From contig NZ_CP107903.1 in assembly GCF_036013955.1 (NCBI RefSeq), positions 4,526,001 through 4,590,000 of the forward strand: a stretch of DNA of 64,000 bases, given 5' to 3'. The notes under the pieces are model-generated. The model saw only the letters and a list, made by a program, of their open reading frames with translations. It was not told where the DNA came from and ran no database searches. Source of the stretch: Streptomyces sp. NBC_00459. Lineage in GTDB: Bacteria; Actinomycetota; Actinomycetes; Streptomycetales; Streptomycetaceae. Numbering within the stretch: position 1 is the stretch's first letter; every line of letters starts with the position of its first letter. A program made the translations under genes and the position numbers. Shown here in pieces: positions 38,933 through 48,124 of this stretch.

Positions 38933-40893
38933 CTCCGGTCCCCCGGCTGCTCCATGGCCGTGACGACCACCTGGTGCTGGTAGGAGAAGACCAGTGCCCC
39001 CGCGGCCACGTCGATGCGGTCCGACGGGGCTCCGCGCCGCCCGGTGATCGGGTCGGCGGCGAACAGCAGGATCTCCTCCACCAGCGCGTTGCCGGTGGCG
39101 CGCTGGAGGACGCCGAAGACATCGCCGTACTGGACCGGTCGCCCGAAGGGCCAACCGGTGCCGTCCGGGCCGCCGTTCAGCGGGTTGAGGTGCCGGAACA
39201 GTGCGGCGAGCGCCGCGTCGCGCACCCGGTCGGTGTCGCCCGGCGCCGCCGCGAGCCGGGCCACCACGGTGACGCCCTGGTAGGCAGGCGGCTCCACGAC
39301 GAGGCGGGTGCCGATCAGGCGCCGTTCGTCGAGGCTCGCGGTGATCGCTTCGAGCACCTGGTCGGAGGGGATCAACTGCTCGAAGCGGAGCCGGTCGTCG
39401 CCCTCGTCGGCCACCGCGTCGGGGACGACCAGGACACGTACCGCGCCCGCGCCCTCCGCCGCGTGCAGGCAGCGGACCCGGCGTACCGAGGGTGCCGCCT
39501 GGCGGGCGATGATCTCATAGTCCTCGGCGGTCACCGCGCGTTCCTGCATCCGCAGGGCGTCCGGTGCCCGCAGCTTGGCGTTGTCGATGGTCTCGCCGGC
39601 GACGCCGCCGAGCGCCGCCTCCCGGTTCACGACCCGGGCGACGTAGGGAACAGAGCTGCGGAGGACCGAGATCGCCCCTCGGGCGACGTTGCCCGCAGGT
39701 CCGCCGCCGGTGCGGTAGCGGGCCACGCGTATCCGGGCGCCCTTGGGCGGCACGGCACCGCACTGCCGTAGCGTGCCGTCCGGCTCGCGCAGCACCGGCG
39801 GGAAACCGAACTCGCCGGTGGTGGCGTCGACTCGGACGTGCCGGTCGGCGGGGCCGGAGCGGCCGAAGTGCTCCACCACCTCCCAGCGCTGCCAGCCCTC
39901 CTCCGAGGACACCTCCACCTCGGGGGGCTCGCCGTCGAGGAGTACCGGCGGGCGGCCGAGCCGGAACGTCTGCCCGGAGACCCCCTCCGAGATGCCGAGC
40001 GGTACGTCGGTCTCGGTCTCGGCATGCTCGACGGACATGGTGCCGCCCACGGTGAACACCACCGCCTCGCGCACCGTCGGGGACTCCGAGTAGAACGGCT
40101 GGCCCGGTTCCGGCTCGGTGACACGGCAACGCAGCCAGCCGGCCCGGGTCCCGCCGATCACCGACGCCGTGTGCCCGGCCGGTACGTACACGATGACCTC
40201 GCCGGGCCGGTTCAGGCCGCCGGTGGTGTCCTCGCCGGTCTCGCACACCTGCCAGCCGCCGCCGACCCATGCCTCCCACACCAGCGGGGGCTGGCGCGGG
40301 TCCACGCCGATGCCCTCGGTGCGGCTGTCCAGTTGTACGGCGACCACACAGCGCGGCACCGCCGTCGACAGGCCGAACAGCAGTGCGTCGCCCGGCTCCG
40401 GTACGGCCTGGAAGCACGGTACGTCGCCGGCCTCGGCGAGCGTCCTGGTCCGGTCGGCCTGCTCACCGGTCCGGGGCGCGGTCACCAGCCGTATCAACTC
40501 GCTGGGCACGATGCGCAGTTCGTCCGCGGTCGTGAACACCACTGCCTCGTCGCCCTCGCCGCCCGCGGTGGTCACCTCGGTGCCCGGGGGCAGCGTCACC
40601 GTGTCGGGCTGCGGGGCCGACAACCAGAAGTCGACCTCGGCCGTGGCGGCGGCCGGCGGGTAGAGCCGGATGCCCAACAGGTCCAGGAAAGCTGTGTAGT
40701 TCTTGTCCGGGACCCGGTTCAGCCGGTACAGCAGCTGGTCCACGAGATAGGCGAACGTCTCGATCAGGGTGACGCCCGGGTCGGAGACGTTGTGGTCGGT
40801 CCACTCCGGGGCGCGCTGCTGCACGTACCGCTTCGCCTCGTCGACGAGTTGCTGGAACCGTCGGTCGTCCAGGTTGGGGGAGGGCAGGGCCAT
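38929..40893 (-). CDS. CIS baseplate J-like protein (Cis11-type)
   Basis: 654 residues. Motifs of baseplate J/gp6-like wedge proteins: NVSDPGVTLIETFAYLVDQL, LYRLNRVPDKNYTAFLDLLG, and near the C-terminus RAVTAEDYEIIARQAAPSVR and LDERRLIGTRLVVEPPAYQG. The size and order (after gp25, before tail-I) fit Cis11/Pvc11. It builds the baseplate wedge that holds the sheath before firing. It overlaps both neighbours as ATGA. Confidence 0.9.
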   Translation of the reverse strand: MALPSPNLDDRRFQQLVDEAKRYVQQRAPEWTDHNVSDPGVTLIETFAYLVDQLLYRLNRVPDKNYTAFLDLLGIRLYPPAAATAEVDFWLSAPQPDTVTLPPGTEVTTAGGEGDEAVVFTTADELRIVPSELIRLVTAPRTGEQADRTRTLAEAGDVPCFQAVPEPGDALLFGLSTAVPRCVVAVQLDSRTEGIGVDPRQPPLVWEAWVGGGWQVCETGEDTTGGLNRPGEVIVYVPAGHTASVIGGTRAGWLRCRVTEPEPGQPFYSESPTVREAVVFTVGGTMSVEHAETETDVPLGISEGVSGQTFRLGRPPVLLDGEPPEVEVSSEEGWQRWEVVEHFGRSGPADRHVRVDATTGEFGFPPVLREPDGTLRQCGAVPPKGARIRVARYRTGGGPAGNVARGAISVLRSSVPYVARVVNREAALGGVAGETIDNAKLRAPDALRMQERAVTAEDYEIIARQAAPSVRRVRCLHAAEGAGAVRVLVVPDAVADEGDDRLRFEQLIPSDQVLEAITASLDERRLIGTRLVVEPPAYQGVTVVARLAAAPGDTDRVRDAALAALFRHLNPLNGGPDGTGWPFGRPVQYGDVFGVLQRATGNALVEEILLFAADPITGRRGAPSDRIDVAAGALVFSYQHQVVVTAMEQPGDRR

Positions 40894-41315
40894 CAGTCGG
40901 CGACCAATTCCTCGGCCCCCTCCTCGGAGGGGATCGTGTAGAAGGGAAAGACCAGGTTGCGCCGGTCGTTGGTGGAACGCAGGGTGTAGCGCACGTCGAT
41001 GTAGAGGGTTCCGGCCTCGACGGCGTCGTAGGCGACGACCACGTCGTCCACCGCGATGCGCGGCTCCCACCGCTCCAGGGCCTCGCGCACCTGTTGGGCG
41101 ATGAGTCCGGCGGTGGCGCCGTCGCCGGGGGCGAAGACGTACTCGTGGATGCCGCAGCCGAACTCGGGGCGCATGGGCCGCTCGCCGGGCGCGGTGCCGA
41201 GGACCAGGCGGATGGCCTCCTCGATCTCCCGCTCCCGTTCGACCATGCCGATCCCGCCGGTCGGCCCGACCCGCAGCGGGAACGCCCAGCCACGGCCGAT
41301 GAACCGGTCGCTCAT
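40893..41315 (-). CDS. CIS baseplate protein, GPW/gp25 family (Cis9-type)
   Basis: 140 residues. The gp25 pattern is clear: GWAFPLRVGPTGGIGMVERE, REIEEAIRLVLGTAPGERPM and RPEFGCGIHEYVFAPGD. gp25 links the baseplate hub to the first sheath ring. GGGAGGGTG precedes ATG 41315. It overlaps the upstream 70-residue ORF and the downstream baseplate J gene, each as ATGA. Confidence 0.92.
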   Translation of the reverse strand: MSDRFIGRGWAFPLRVGPTGGIGMVEREREIEEAIRLVLGTAPGERPMRPEFGCGIHEYVFAPGDGATAGLIAQQVREALERWEPRIAVDDVVVAYDAVEAGTLYIDVRYTLRSTNDRRNLVFPFYTIPSEEGAEELVAD

Positions 41316-41524
41316 GACACCCTCCCGATCCGGACGCCCGAAGCGCCGGGCACGACCACGCCACCGCACGCGAGGCGCCCGAGCCGCGACGGGAGCGGAC
41401 AGCCACTCCCACGGCCACCCCGGCGGCCACTCCGGCAGTCACTCCCCCGGTCGCGCCGACAGCCGTGCGGACCGTCGTGCGGACAGTCGGGCCGACAGCC
41501 ACGCCGACCGAACCGGTCGCTCAT
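41312..41524 (-). CDS. Cys/Arg/Gly-rich small ORF between PAAR and gp25 genes
   Basis: 70 residues. The ATG at 41524 overlaps the PAAR stop as ATGA, and its own stop overlaps the gp25 start as ATGA, so it fits exactly between two coupled genes. It starts MSDRFGRRGCRPDCPHDGPH and contains six cysteines among many Arg and Gly residues, with no known family. The first residues MSDRF echo the gp25 start MSDRFIGRG, so a duplication of that start may have created it. Expression is inferred only from the double overlap. Confidence 0.5.
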   Translation of the reverse strand: MSDRFGRRGCRPDCPHDGPHGCRRDRGSDCRSGRRGGRGSGCPLPSRLGRLACGGVVVPGASGVRIGRVS

Positions 41525-41862
41525 CACACGCCCCCGATCAGGACGTTGGGGGCGCCGGCGATGATCATCGCGCCGCACGTCGTCTGGTCGCGCATCCGCG
41601 CGGCCGGCAGGCCGCCGATGAGGACCTGCCCCCTGGCGAGCGCGGCCGGGTTGGGCATGATCACGTTGCCCGGGCCCAGGGCCAGGTGCGGGGGCATCGC
41701 GCAGGTGTGCACGCTGCCCGGGCCGCCGACGCCGGTGGTCACGGCAGCGGGGCGACCGCCGATCAGTACGCGCGCCACCGCCTGGGCGGCGCGGCCGGGC
41801 GGCGGCATGGCGATCACGCCGCCGTGGTTGGTGGGGTCACCGGTACGGGCTGCGGCTGGCAT
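41524..41862 (-). CDS. CIS PAAR-repeat tip protein (Cis10-type)
   Basis: 112 residues. PAAR repeats are plain: AARTGDPTNHGGVIAMPPPG, RVLIGGRPAAVTTGV, HTCAMPPHLALGPGNVIMP and QVLIGGLPAARMRDQTTCGA. It forms the sharp tip on the VgrG spike and binds a metal through His/Cys residues. AAGGAG precedes ATG 41862. It lies directly downstream of the vgrG gene. Confidence 0.93.
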   Translation of the reverse strand: MPAAARTGDPTNHGGVIAMPPPGRAAQAVARVLIGGRPAAVTTGVGGPGSVHTCAMPPHLALGPGNVIMPNPAALARGQVLIGGLPAARMRDQTTCGAMIIAGAPNVLIGGV

Positions 41863-41915
41863 GCGGTGCTCCTTGCGGATGTCGGGGGCAGCGGAGGGGG
41901 GCAGCGGGCAGGGGG

Positions 41916-43742
41916 TCAGTTGATCTCGATGATCGCGGCCTTGAAGACACCCCGCGCACCACCGTTGACGGTGACGTTCGCGGTGCCCTTGACGCCCACC
42001 GTGGCGCCGTCGATCCGCACCCCGGCCGTGGCCTTGATGTCCACGTTCCCGCCCGAGATGCTCACGTCGCCCTGTCCCGCGTCCAGGGTGATGCCCTTCG
42101 CGTCGAGCAGGACGGAGGAGAGGGGCTGTCGACTGGTCCTCCGGGCGTACACGGACAACTGGATGAGGTTCCGCCGGTCGTCCACGAACACTTCGAGGCG
42201 CTCGTCGGCGCTCATCAGCCGCACCCCGGAGAGACCGGGTGCCCTCTCGTCCAGCAGCTCCACCCGGTGCCCCGAACGCGACACGATGGAGCGGCGGTTG
42301 ACCTTCCCGGTGCTCTTGTCGATCAGCGGGACCTCGTGGGGCGACGGCTTGTCGACGCCGTTGTAGAGGCCGCCTATGACGTACGGGCTGTCCAGCAGAC
42401 CCTGTTCGAACCCGACCAGGACCTCGTCGTTGACCTCGGGGCTGAACACGCCTCCGCCGCCCTTGCCGCCCCACTGCACGGTACGCACCCAGTCGGTGGT
42501 GTAAGTCTCGTCCAGCCAGGGGAACTTCAGTTTCACCGAGCCGCTCTCGGCGCCACCGTCCTCGTGTACGTCCGTCACCACACCGATCGCCAGACCCGGC
42601 ATGCGCGAGCCGCGGCCGGGCGCGTCGGCACCGGTCACCAGGCCGGTAAGGGAGCGGTCCGGGCTGGCGCTCACCCACACCGTCGTCCGGTACCCGCCGT
42701 GCGGTTCGAGGACGTGCCGTACCGCCGTCGCCGTGTACTTGCCGGAGAAGGCCTGCCCGACGTTGCCGAGCGCCACCGGCTTGCCCGCCCGCAGCTGCGG
42801 GTTGCCCTCGGCCACCGCCTCCAACTCGGCGAAACCGGCGCTGACCTGACCGGCCACCGACTTGGCGACCTGCCCCGTCTCGGCCAGCGTGCGGTACGGG
42901 GTGTCCGTGACGGTCAGCTTCGCCGACTTGCCGAACCGGGCGGAGGCGAGCTGCGGGCTCAGGCCCGGCAGCACCGTCTCACTGATCACCGACGGCGCCG
43001 GGGACACCAGCTGCTTCTTGTTGGTGACGTCCCAGCCGCGCACCTCCACCTGCGACGCGCCGTCCGCCGCCGACAGCGAGGCCCGCAGCGCGAGCAGGTT
43101 CGCGCCGTACTCCAGGACCATCGGGTTGCGGGACGACGAGGTCGAGGGCGCGGGTGCGCCGGACGCCTTGACCGGCTTGGTGAACTGGAGCTTCCCCTTG
43201 TCGTCGACGCGCACCAGCGCGCCGCTCTCCGCCGCCAGGAACTGCAGGAAGTCCCAGTCGGACACGTTCGCCTGCGAGAGCTGTTTGTAGGTGACCTTCC
43301 CGGCGTCCACGGTGCCGCAGGTCAGCCCGGCCCCGGCGGCCACCTGGCGGACGATCGCCGACCCCGTCATGTTCCGGTACGCCACCACCTTCCGGCCCCG
43401 CTGGAGGCGGTGCGCCTTGGAGTAGGCGCGCACCACGGTGAACGTGCCCGTGCTGTCCCGGTCCAGTTCGAGGGCCGTCACCTCGCCGCTGAACAGCAGC
43501 TCGCGCGCCCTCCCGGACACCGTCACCACCGACACCTTCAGCGGAGTGCCGATGGTGATGCCGGTCGCCTGCAGGAACTCGTGGTCGGGGTCGCGGAAGG
43601 TGAGCTGTGCCGCGTCGGGCAGACCCACGTTCTCGTCCACCACGCAGCTCACCAGCTGGGCGGCCCAGGTCTGCGGAAGTTCGGCGGGTGTCTCCACCAC
43701 AGGGTCCGCCGCGAACAGCCGGCCTCTTGCCTCGGCGGTCAT
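41916..43742 (-). CDS. CIS spike protein, VgrG-like (Cis8-type)
   Basis: 608 residues. The N-terminal part resembles phage late-control D/gp27 hub proteins (ADPVVETPAELPQTWAAQLV, LSQANVSDWDFLQFLAAESG), followed by the OB-fold/gp5-like region (PGLAIGVVTDVHEDGGAESG, VKLKFPWLDETYTTDWVRTV, VGFEQGLLDSPYVIGGLYNG) and a C-terminal beta-helix with repeated ITLDAG, VSISGG, VDIKAT. It is the trimeric hub and spike under the PAAR tip. It starts in an ATGA overlap with the LysM gene. Confidence 0.93.
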   Translation of the reverse strand: MTAEARGRLFAADPVVETPAELPQTWAAQLVSCVVDENVGLPDAAQLTFRDPDHEFLQATGITIGTPLKVSVVTVSGRARELLFSGEVTALELDRDSTGTFTVVRAYSKAHRLQRGRKVVAYRNMTGSAIVRQVAAGAGLTCGTVDAGKVTYKQLSQANVSDWDFLQFLAAESGALVRVDDKGKLQFTKPVKASGAPAPSTSSSRNPMVLEYGANLLALRASLSAADGASQVEVRGWDVTNKKQLVSPAPSVISETVLPGLSPQLASARFGKSAKLTVTDTPYRTLAETGQVAKSVAGQVSAGFAELEAVAEGNPQLRAGKPVALGNVGQAFSGKYTATAVRHVLEPHGGYRTTVWVSASPDRSLTGLVTGADAPGRGSRMPGLAIGVVTDVHEDGGAESGSVKLKFPWLDETYTTDWVRTVQWGGKGGGGVFSPEVNDEVLVGFEQGLLDSPYVIGGLYNGVDKPSPHEVPLIDKSTGKVNRRSIVSRSGHRVELLDERAPGLSGVRLMSADERLEVFVDDRRNLIQLSVYARRTSRQPLSSVLLDAKGITLDAGQGDVSISGGNVDIKATAGVRIDGATVGVKGTANVTVNGGARGVFKAAIIEIN

Positions 43743-44458
43743 CTCTCCTCCTCACCGTCCGCGTCCTGCAACCCCGGCACCACCAGTTCGGTGCCGGGCA
43801 TGAGCGCCATCGGGTCGTCGATTCCGTTCGCCTCCGCGATGGCCCGCCAGGCCGTCGCGTCGCCGTATTCCCGCCAGGCCAGCATCGCCAGGCTGTCGCC
43901 CGCCACCACGGTGTGCGTGCTGCGGGCGGTGCGTGAGCCGGACGTCGGGTTCTGGCCCGCCGGGCCGACGCTCGCCTCCTCGATCGACAGCGCGCAGGTG
44001 GCCCGCAGCGGTCTGCCGTCGACATCGAACAGCGTGTACGACACCGACAGGCTGGAGAGCACCCCGTCGAACGAGATCGACCGGGAGGTGCCCCAGGTGA
44101 ACCGCACCCACGGGCTGGCCGGCTTCTTGCGGCCCAGGCTGGCCGGGGTCGGCACGCACGCCTTCATCAGCTTCTCCACCGCCTGCTCCACGGAGTTGTC
44201 GTGTTTGGCGGTGGCGTCCAGGAACACCTCCAGGCTCAGCGTGCGCGGGCCGCTGCCGACGAACTCGGGCAGTGCCGACTCCCCCGCCATCCGGGACGGG
44301 GAGCGCCGCCACTCGGTGCTCTTGCTCAGCTGCAGGGTGGAGGGGTTGAACTGGAGGTTGAGCCGTGCGATGGTCCCGCCGGGCTTCGCGCCGACCGACG
44401 CCGGGGGCTCTTTCAGGGTCAGCTTGGCCCTGGCTCGACTGGTGCGCGCCGGTGACAT
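43739..44458 (-). CDS. CIS LysM baseplate/tube protein (Cis7-type)
   Basis: 239 residues. The first 170 residues match CIS tube-adaptor proteins (RLNLQFNPSTLQLSKSTEWR, GVLSSLSVSYTLFDVDGRPL, RATCALSIEEAS); residues 183-230 are a LysM domain (THTVVAGDSLAMLAWREYGD, WRAIAEANGIDDPMALMPGT). It joins the tube to the hub in PVC/Afp-type particles (gp53-like). It overlaps vgrG as ATGA. Confidence 0.9.
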   Translation of the reverse strand: MSPARTSRARAKLTLKEPPASVGAKPGGTIARLNLQFNPSTLQLSKSTEWRRSPSRMAGESALPEFVGSGPRTLSLEVFLDATAKHDNSVEQAVEKLMKACVPTPASLGRKKPASPWVRFTWGTSRSISFDGVLSSLSVSYTLFDVDGRPLRATCALSIEEASVGPAGQNPTSGSRTARSTHTVVAGDSLAMLAWREYGDATAWRAIAEANGIDDPMALMPGTELVVPGLQDADGEEER

Positions 44459-44512
44459 GGCGGGACCTCCTTTCCGGGGGCCGATACGTGCTGGGGAACC
44501 GGTTGATGCGGG

Positions 44513-44548
44513 TGTGTCAGGACATGTGTCAGGACGTGTGTCAGGAGG
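44513..44548. repeat. Three 12-bp direct repeats
   Basis: tgtgtcaggaca, tgtgtcaggacg and tgtgtcaggagg stand in tandem across the stop codon of the tube-like gene and into the spacer. The function is unknown; each carries a potential minus-strand TGA. Confidence 0.7.
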
Positions 44549-44966
44549 GGCGCAGTCCCTCGTGGGCGATCTCCAGGGTCTCCACCGCGGCCTGCGAACT
44601 GGCGGGGTCGAAGGACGGCCCCTGCCAGCGCACCGGGACGATCCCGAACACCTGCCAGCTGATGATCTTCGTCAGGTCCGGTTTCAGGGCCACGATCTCG
44701 CCGTCCTTGGGCTCCACCCGCTTCAGCGTGTCGTCGAGCCAGCGGGCGATCTTCGCCGTGTCGGCGGTGACGGGCCTGGTGAGCGTGATGTTCGACCAGG
44801 TCACGCGGCCGGGCAGCTGCCAAGTGAAGCCGTTGTTGCCGCCCTCGGCGTAGCTCTCCATCTCCACCTCGGCGCCCATGCCGGAGCAGGTGTGGAAGGC
44901 GCCCAGGTCGTTGCCGCCGATCGCGAGCCTGAAGAACACGCTGGTCGCGAAGATGTTGTCCGTCAT
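44541..44966 (-). CDS. CIS second tube-like protein (T4 gp19-like, Cis5-type)
   Basis: 141 residues. The tail-tube pattern is visible: FFRLAIGGNDLGAFHTCSGM, GAEVEMESYAEGGNNGFTWQ, GRVTWSNITLTRPVTADTAK and WQGPSFDPASSQAAVETLEI. By gene order it equals the Cis5/Pvc5 tube initiator next to the LysM protein, distinct from the main tube gene near the sheath. Confidence 0.9.
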   Translation of the reverse strand: MTDNIFATSVFFRLAIGGNDLGAFHTCSGMGAEVEMESYAEGGNNGFTWQLPGRVTWSNITLTRPVTADTAKIARWLDDTLKRVEPKDGEIVALKPDLTKIISWQVFGIVPVRWQGPSFDPASSQAAVETLEIAHEGLRPS

Positions 44967-45000
44967 TCGTGCGTCATCCGTCCATCATCCGTTCCGGCTC

Positions 45001-48000
45001 TCAGCGGCGTCCGTCGTAGGGGCGACCCGTGCGGTCCCGGCCGCGGCGCAGTTCGGTGCGCAGCAGCCGGGCCACCGGGTCGAGCAGGCGGCGCGCCAGG
45101 TCGTCCAGGTCGAGACCGGGGTCGTCCTGGGGTGTCTTTGATGTCCTGGTGAACTGGACCGCGTTCTTGCCGGAGGCGGCGGACGACGTGGCTGACGTGG
45201 AGGCGGCGGAGGAGTCGGGCGCCGCCGAGGACACGGACGCCGAGCGCTTCCGGCCGGGTGCCCGAACCTCCTCGGCCGCTGCGCCTGTTGGCGGCGCGAG
45301 GGGCCCGGGGGGCGCGGAGGACGACCGCGGACGACCGCGTGTGTCGCGCTGCACCGCGAGTGCCGTCTCGCCGGTCTCGGCGGTCCCGTCGGCCGCCGTA
45401 ACGATCCTCGGCCGGACCACGGGCACGGCTGCTCCGCCCGGTGCCGAGTAGGCCGCCGGACGGTCCGCGAGCGGCGGCGCCTGCGGGGCTGTCACGGGCA
45501 GGGGCCTCGCCGGTACGGCGGCAACCGGGGCGGCCGTCCCCTGGCGGGGAGGCGTCGGCCGGACGACCGGGACTCGCTGAACGGGGGCCGGGGAGCTGGC
45601 CGTTGATACGTCCGAACCCTCCGGTCCGGGGTAAGGGGCTGCCGCCCGCTGCACCTGCGGTGTGGCCGGGGCGGGGGCGGACGGGCCGGACGCCGGGCGC
45701 GCGGGGGTCCCGGGGCCGCCCGGCGCGGGGGCCGAGATGCCGGACCGGCGCGCGGGCGCCTCGGCTGTCGGCCCGGAGTCGCGCTGCGGGACCGCCGGTG
45801 CGCCGGGCCAGCGTGCCGCCACCACGGGACGGCCGCCGGAGCGGGAGACGGCGGGCTGTGCCACCCCTTCCGGGGCGCGGGTGTTCAGGGTGAGCCGACG
45901 CTCGGCGAGCAGCGAGAGGGTACGGGGTGCCGCCGAGGCGGAGTGTGCTGTGGAGCGGGTCACGGTGAGGCCGTGCGGGTCTGCCGGGCCGGAGGACCGG
46001 GCTCCTCCGGTGCCGTGGGCCACGGCCCGGGCGACCACGACCGGAACCGGGGCAGCGGGGCCCTGAGACCGATACCTGCCGGAGCCGGAGCCAGAAACGG
46101 AACTGGAAACGGAACCGGATCCTGTGCCTTCGGCCGCCGCCCGGGCCACGACGACCGGGCCCGGAGCGGAGGCGCCCAGGACAGCGGCGTCTCGGGTGCG
46201 TTGCCCGTCGGCACCCGGCCCACCGGGAGTCCGGCCGCCCCCGGTGCCGTCGGCCACGGCCCTGGCGGCCACGACCGGACTCGGGGCAGCGGGGCCCTGA
46301 GACCGATGCCTACCGGAACCAGAGCTGGAACCGGTGCCGGAACCGGAACCGGCTCCCGTGCCTTCGACCGCCGCCCGGGCCACGACGACCGGGCCCGGAG
46401 CGGAAGGTCCTTGGTGCTGCTGACCGCCGGACGTCGTGCCGGGTCGGGGCGTGTTCCCGGTCGGGCCTGCCGGGCCTACGGTGCCTACCGGGCCGTGGGC
46501 CGGGGCGGCTGCGGACGGTGTCACCAGCGGTGTGGCGGGCCCGTTTCCGTGGTCCACGGGGCCGGGCGGCATGCTGCCCCCGGTGGCGGACGGGTCCGCG
46601 AGGCGGCGTTGGACGTCGCCCGTCCCCAGCAGCGGCGCGCCCGGTGTGCGGGGTGCGGCCTCGGCGGACGTCCGGTCGCGATCCGGTGTGGACGGCGGCG
46701 CCGGAGCGGCGCCGGGCCCCGGGTGCTGATGTGCCGTAGCACGCTGGATGTCCGGGCGGGAGGCACGGGCACCGGACGCGGGGGGACCGGGCACTTCGGC
46801 GCTCGGCGGCAGCGCGGACAGCGGCGCGCCGAGGCCGCCGCGCGCACGTGCCCGGCGGTTGCCTGGGTCGGGGGTCCGGCGCGGGTCGGCGGGCGCCGTT
46901 CCCCTCGTACCGGCGTCGTTCGGTCCCGGGGTGCCGCCCGCTCCTTCCGCCTGGCGCTGGACGACGGGCAGCGCCGGACCGGTGGCGGATCCGGCGCCTG
47001 GCGCGGGGGTGCCCTGCGGCAACGGTGTTGCTGTAGAGGGCAGTTCACTCAGCGGGGCGCCGAGCGGACCGCGGCCGGGCTCACGCGTGGCGGCGCGCTG
47101 CACGGGGGCGGGGGCCGGGCCGGGTGGGTCGGGGGTGGTGGCGCTGTCGGGGGCCGGTGCGGCGGTGGGCCGCAGGGCGGGGACACGGCGAGTGGGTCCG
47201 GCGGGGCGCCGGGCGACGGTCAGCGCGGCCCCCACCGGGCGGAGCCGGACGGCCGGGCGGGACATGCCGGAGCCGTCGGAGCCTGCGGAGCCGGCGGCAC
47301 GGGATGCCTCCGGCCGGCCGGCTCCCCCGGCGGAGCGCGGCCCCGTCGCGGTGCGTTGGACGGCCGGTCCGGAAGACGTACGCCCCCCGGAACCGGCCGG
47401 CGGACGGGACGGCTCGGCCGGGGCGGGCCGGGCCATGGCGCCGTCGGCAGCCGTGGGCGGGACCACCGCCACCCGTCGTACCAGCGGGGTCGCGGGAGCG
47501 GCCAGTGTCACGACCGGGCCGGTGTCCGGCCGCGCGGCCCGTTGCACGGCATGTTGGGCAGCGGGAGGTGACGAGGAGAGCACAGCGGGCGAGGCCGTGG
47601 ACGTGAGGCCACGCGCCCGCCCGGTGGCATCGCCGCCCGGACGCGTCCGGCGGGAGAGCTGGGTCGTCGGCGTGTCCGCCGTACCCTCGCTCTCGCCCGC
47701 CCCCGGCCCGTCCGCCCTCTCCTGCCTCTCCGGACGCAGTGCGCGGAGCAGCAGCGGACCCCCGGCGCTGTGGGTGGTCCGCGGTGTGGCGGCCGGGCGG
47801 GTGACGCCGTTCACCAGACCGGTCGGGGCGGTGGGCAGCAGGGCGTGGCCTAGACCGGCGTCGAACGACGGGTTCTGCCAGGCGGCGAGGCCCGCACGGA
47901 AGGCGAGGCCGTCGCTGACGCCCAACGGGGCGCGGGACACGGTGAGTTCCGGCGCGGCGGTGCGGCGCCAGCCGCCGTCCCAGTCGCCGGGCAGGGAGGA

Positions 48001-48120
48001 GGCCGGGGCCGCGCCGGGCGCGGACGGCTCCGGGACGCCGGTCGCGTCCCGCGACCCGGTCCCGGGTTCCGCGATGTCCGGCGCGGCGGCCCGGCGGCGC
48101 AGCCTGTCCCGCCATGCCAT
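45001..48120 (-). CDS. Large disordered CIS-linked protein
   Basis: 1,039 residues, mostly Ala, Pro, Gly, Thr, Arg and Val, probably disordered. Only the ends look folded: residues 40-100 (GDWDGGWRRTAAPELTVSRA, GVSDGLAFRAGLAAWQNPSF) and the last 40 (LDLDDLARRLLDPVARLLRT). The middle has repeated VARAVADGTG and VQR motifs and two 78-residue tandem repeats. The position between the small assembly gene and the tube-like gene suggests a structural or cargo-related role; a tape-measure function is possible because no other tape-measure gene is visible, but this is inference. It is the longest gene of the operon, with ATG at 48120. Confidence 0.72.
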   Translation of the reverse strand: MAWRDRLRRRAAAPDIAEPGTGSRDATGVPEPSAPGAAPASSLPGDWDGGWRRTAAPELTVSRAPLGVSDGLAFRAGLAAWQNPSFDAGLGHALLPTAPTGLVNGVTRPAATPRTTHSAGGPLLLRALRPERQERADGPGAGESEGTADTPTTQLSRRTRPGGDATGRARGLTSTASPAVLSSSPPAAQHAVQRAARPDTGPVVTLAAPATPLVRRVAVVPPTAADGAMARPAPAEPSRPPAGSGGRTSSGPAVQRTATGPRSAGGAGRPEASRAAGSAGSDGSGMSRPAVRLRPVGAALTVARRPAGPTRRVPALRPTAAPAPDSATTPDPPGPAPAPVQRAATREPGRGPLGAPLSELPSTATPLPQGTPAPGAGSATGPALPVVQRQAEGAGGTPGPNDAGTRGTAPADPRRTPDPGNRRARARGGLGAPLSALPPSAEVPGPPASGARASRPDIQRATAHQHPGPGAAPAPPSTPDRDRTSAEAAPRTPGAPLLGTGDVQRRLADPSATGGSMPPGPVDHGNGPATPLVTPSAAAPAHGPVGTVGPAGPTGNTPRPGTTSGGQQHQGPSAPGPVVVARAAVEGTGAGSGSGTGSSSGSGRHRSQGPAAPSPVVAARAVADGTGGGRTPGGPGADGQRTRDAAVLGASAPGPVVVARAAAEGTGSGSVSSSVSGSGSGRYRSQGPAAPVPVVVARAVAHGTGGARSSGPADPHGLTVTRSTAHSASAAPRTLSLLAERRLTLNTRAPEGVAQPAVSRSGGRPVVAARWPGAPAVPQRDSGPTAEAPARRSGISAPAPGGPGTPARPASGPSAPAPATPQVQRAAAPYPGPEGSDVSTASSPAPVQRVPVVRPTPPRQGTAAPVAAVPARPLPVTAPQAPPLADRPAAYSAPGGAAVPVVRPRIVTAADGTAETGETALAVQRDTRGRPRSSSAPPGPLAPPTGAAAEEVRAPGRKRSASVSSAAPDSSAASTSATSSAASGKNAVQFTRTSKTPQDDPGLDLDDLARRLLDPVARLLRTELRRGRDRTGRPYDGRR
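46000..46465. repeat. Two 234-bp tandem repeats
   Basis: Copies offset by 234 bp (78 codons) in the disordered CIS gene, seen for example at ggcagcggggccctgagacc (46051 and 46285) and cacgacgaccgggcccggag (46147 and 46381). Both copies are in frame. Confidence 0.8.
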
Positions 48121-48124
48121 GTGC

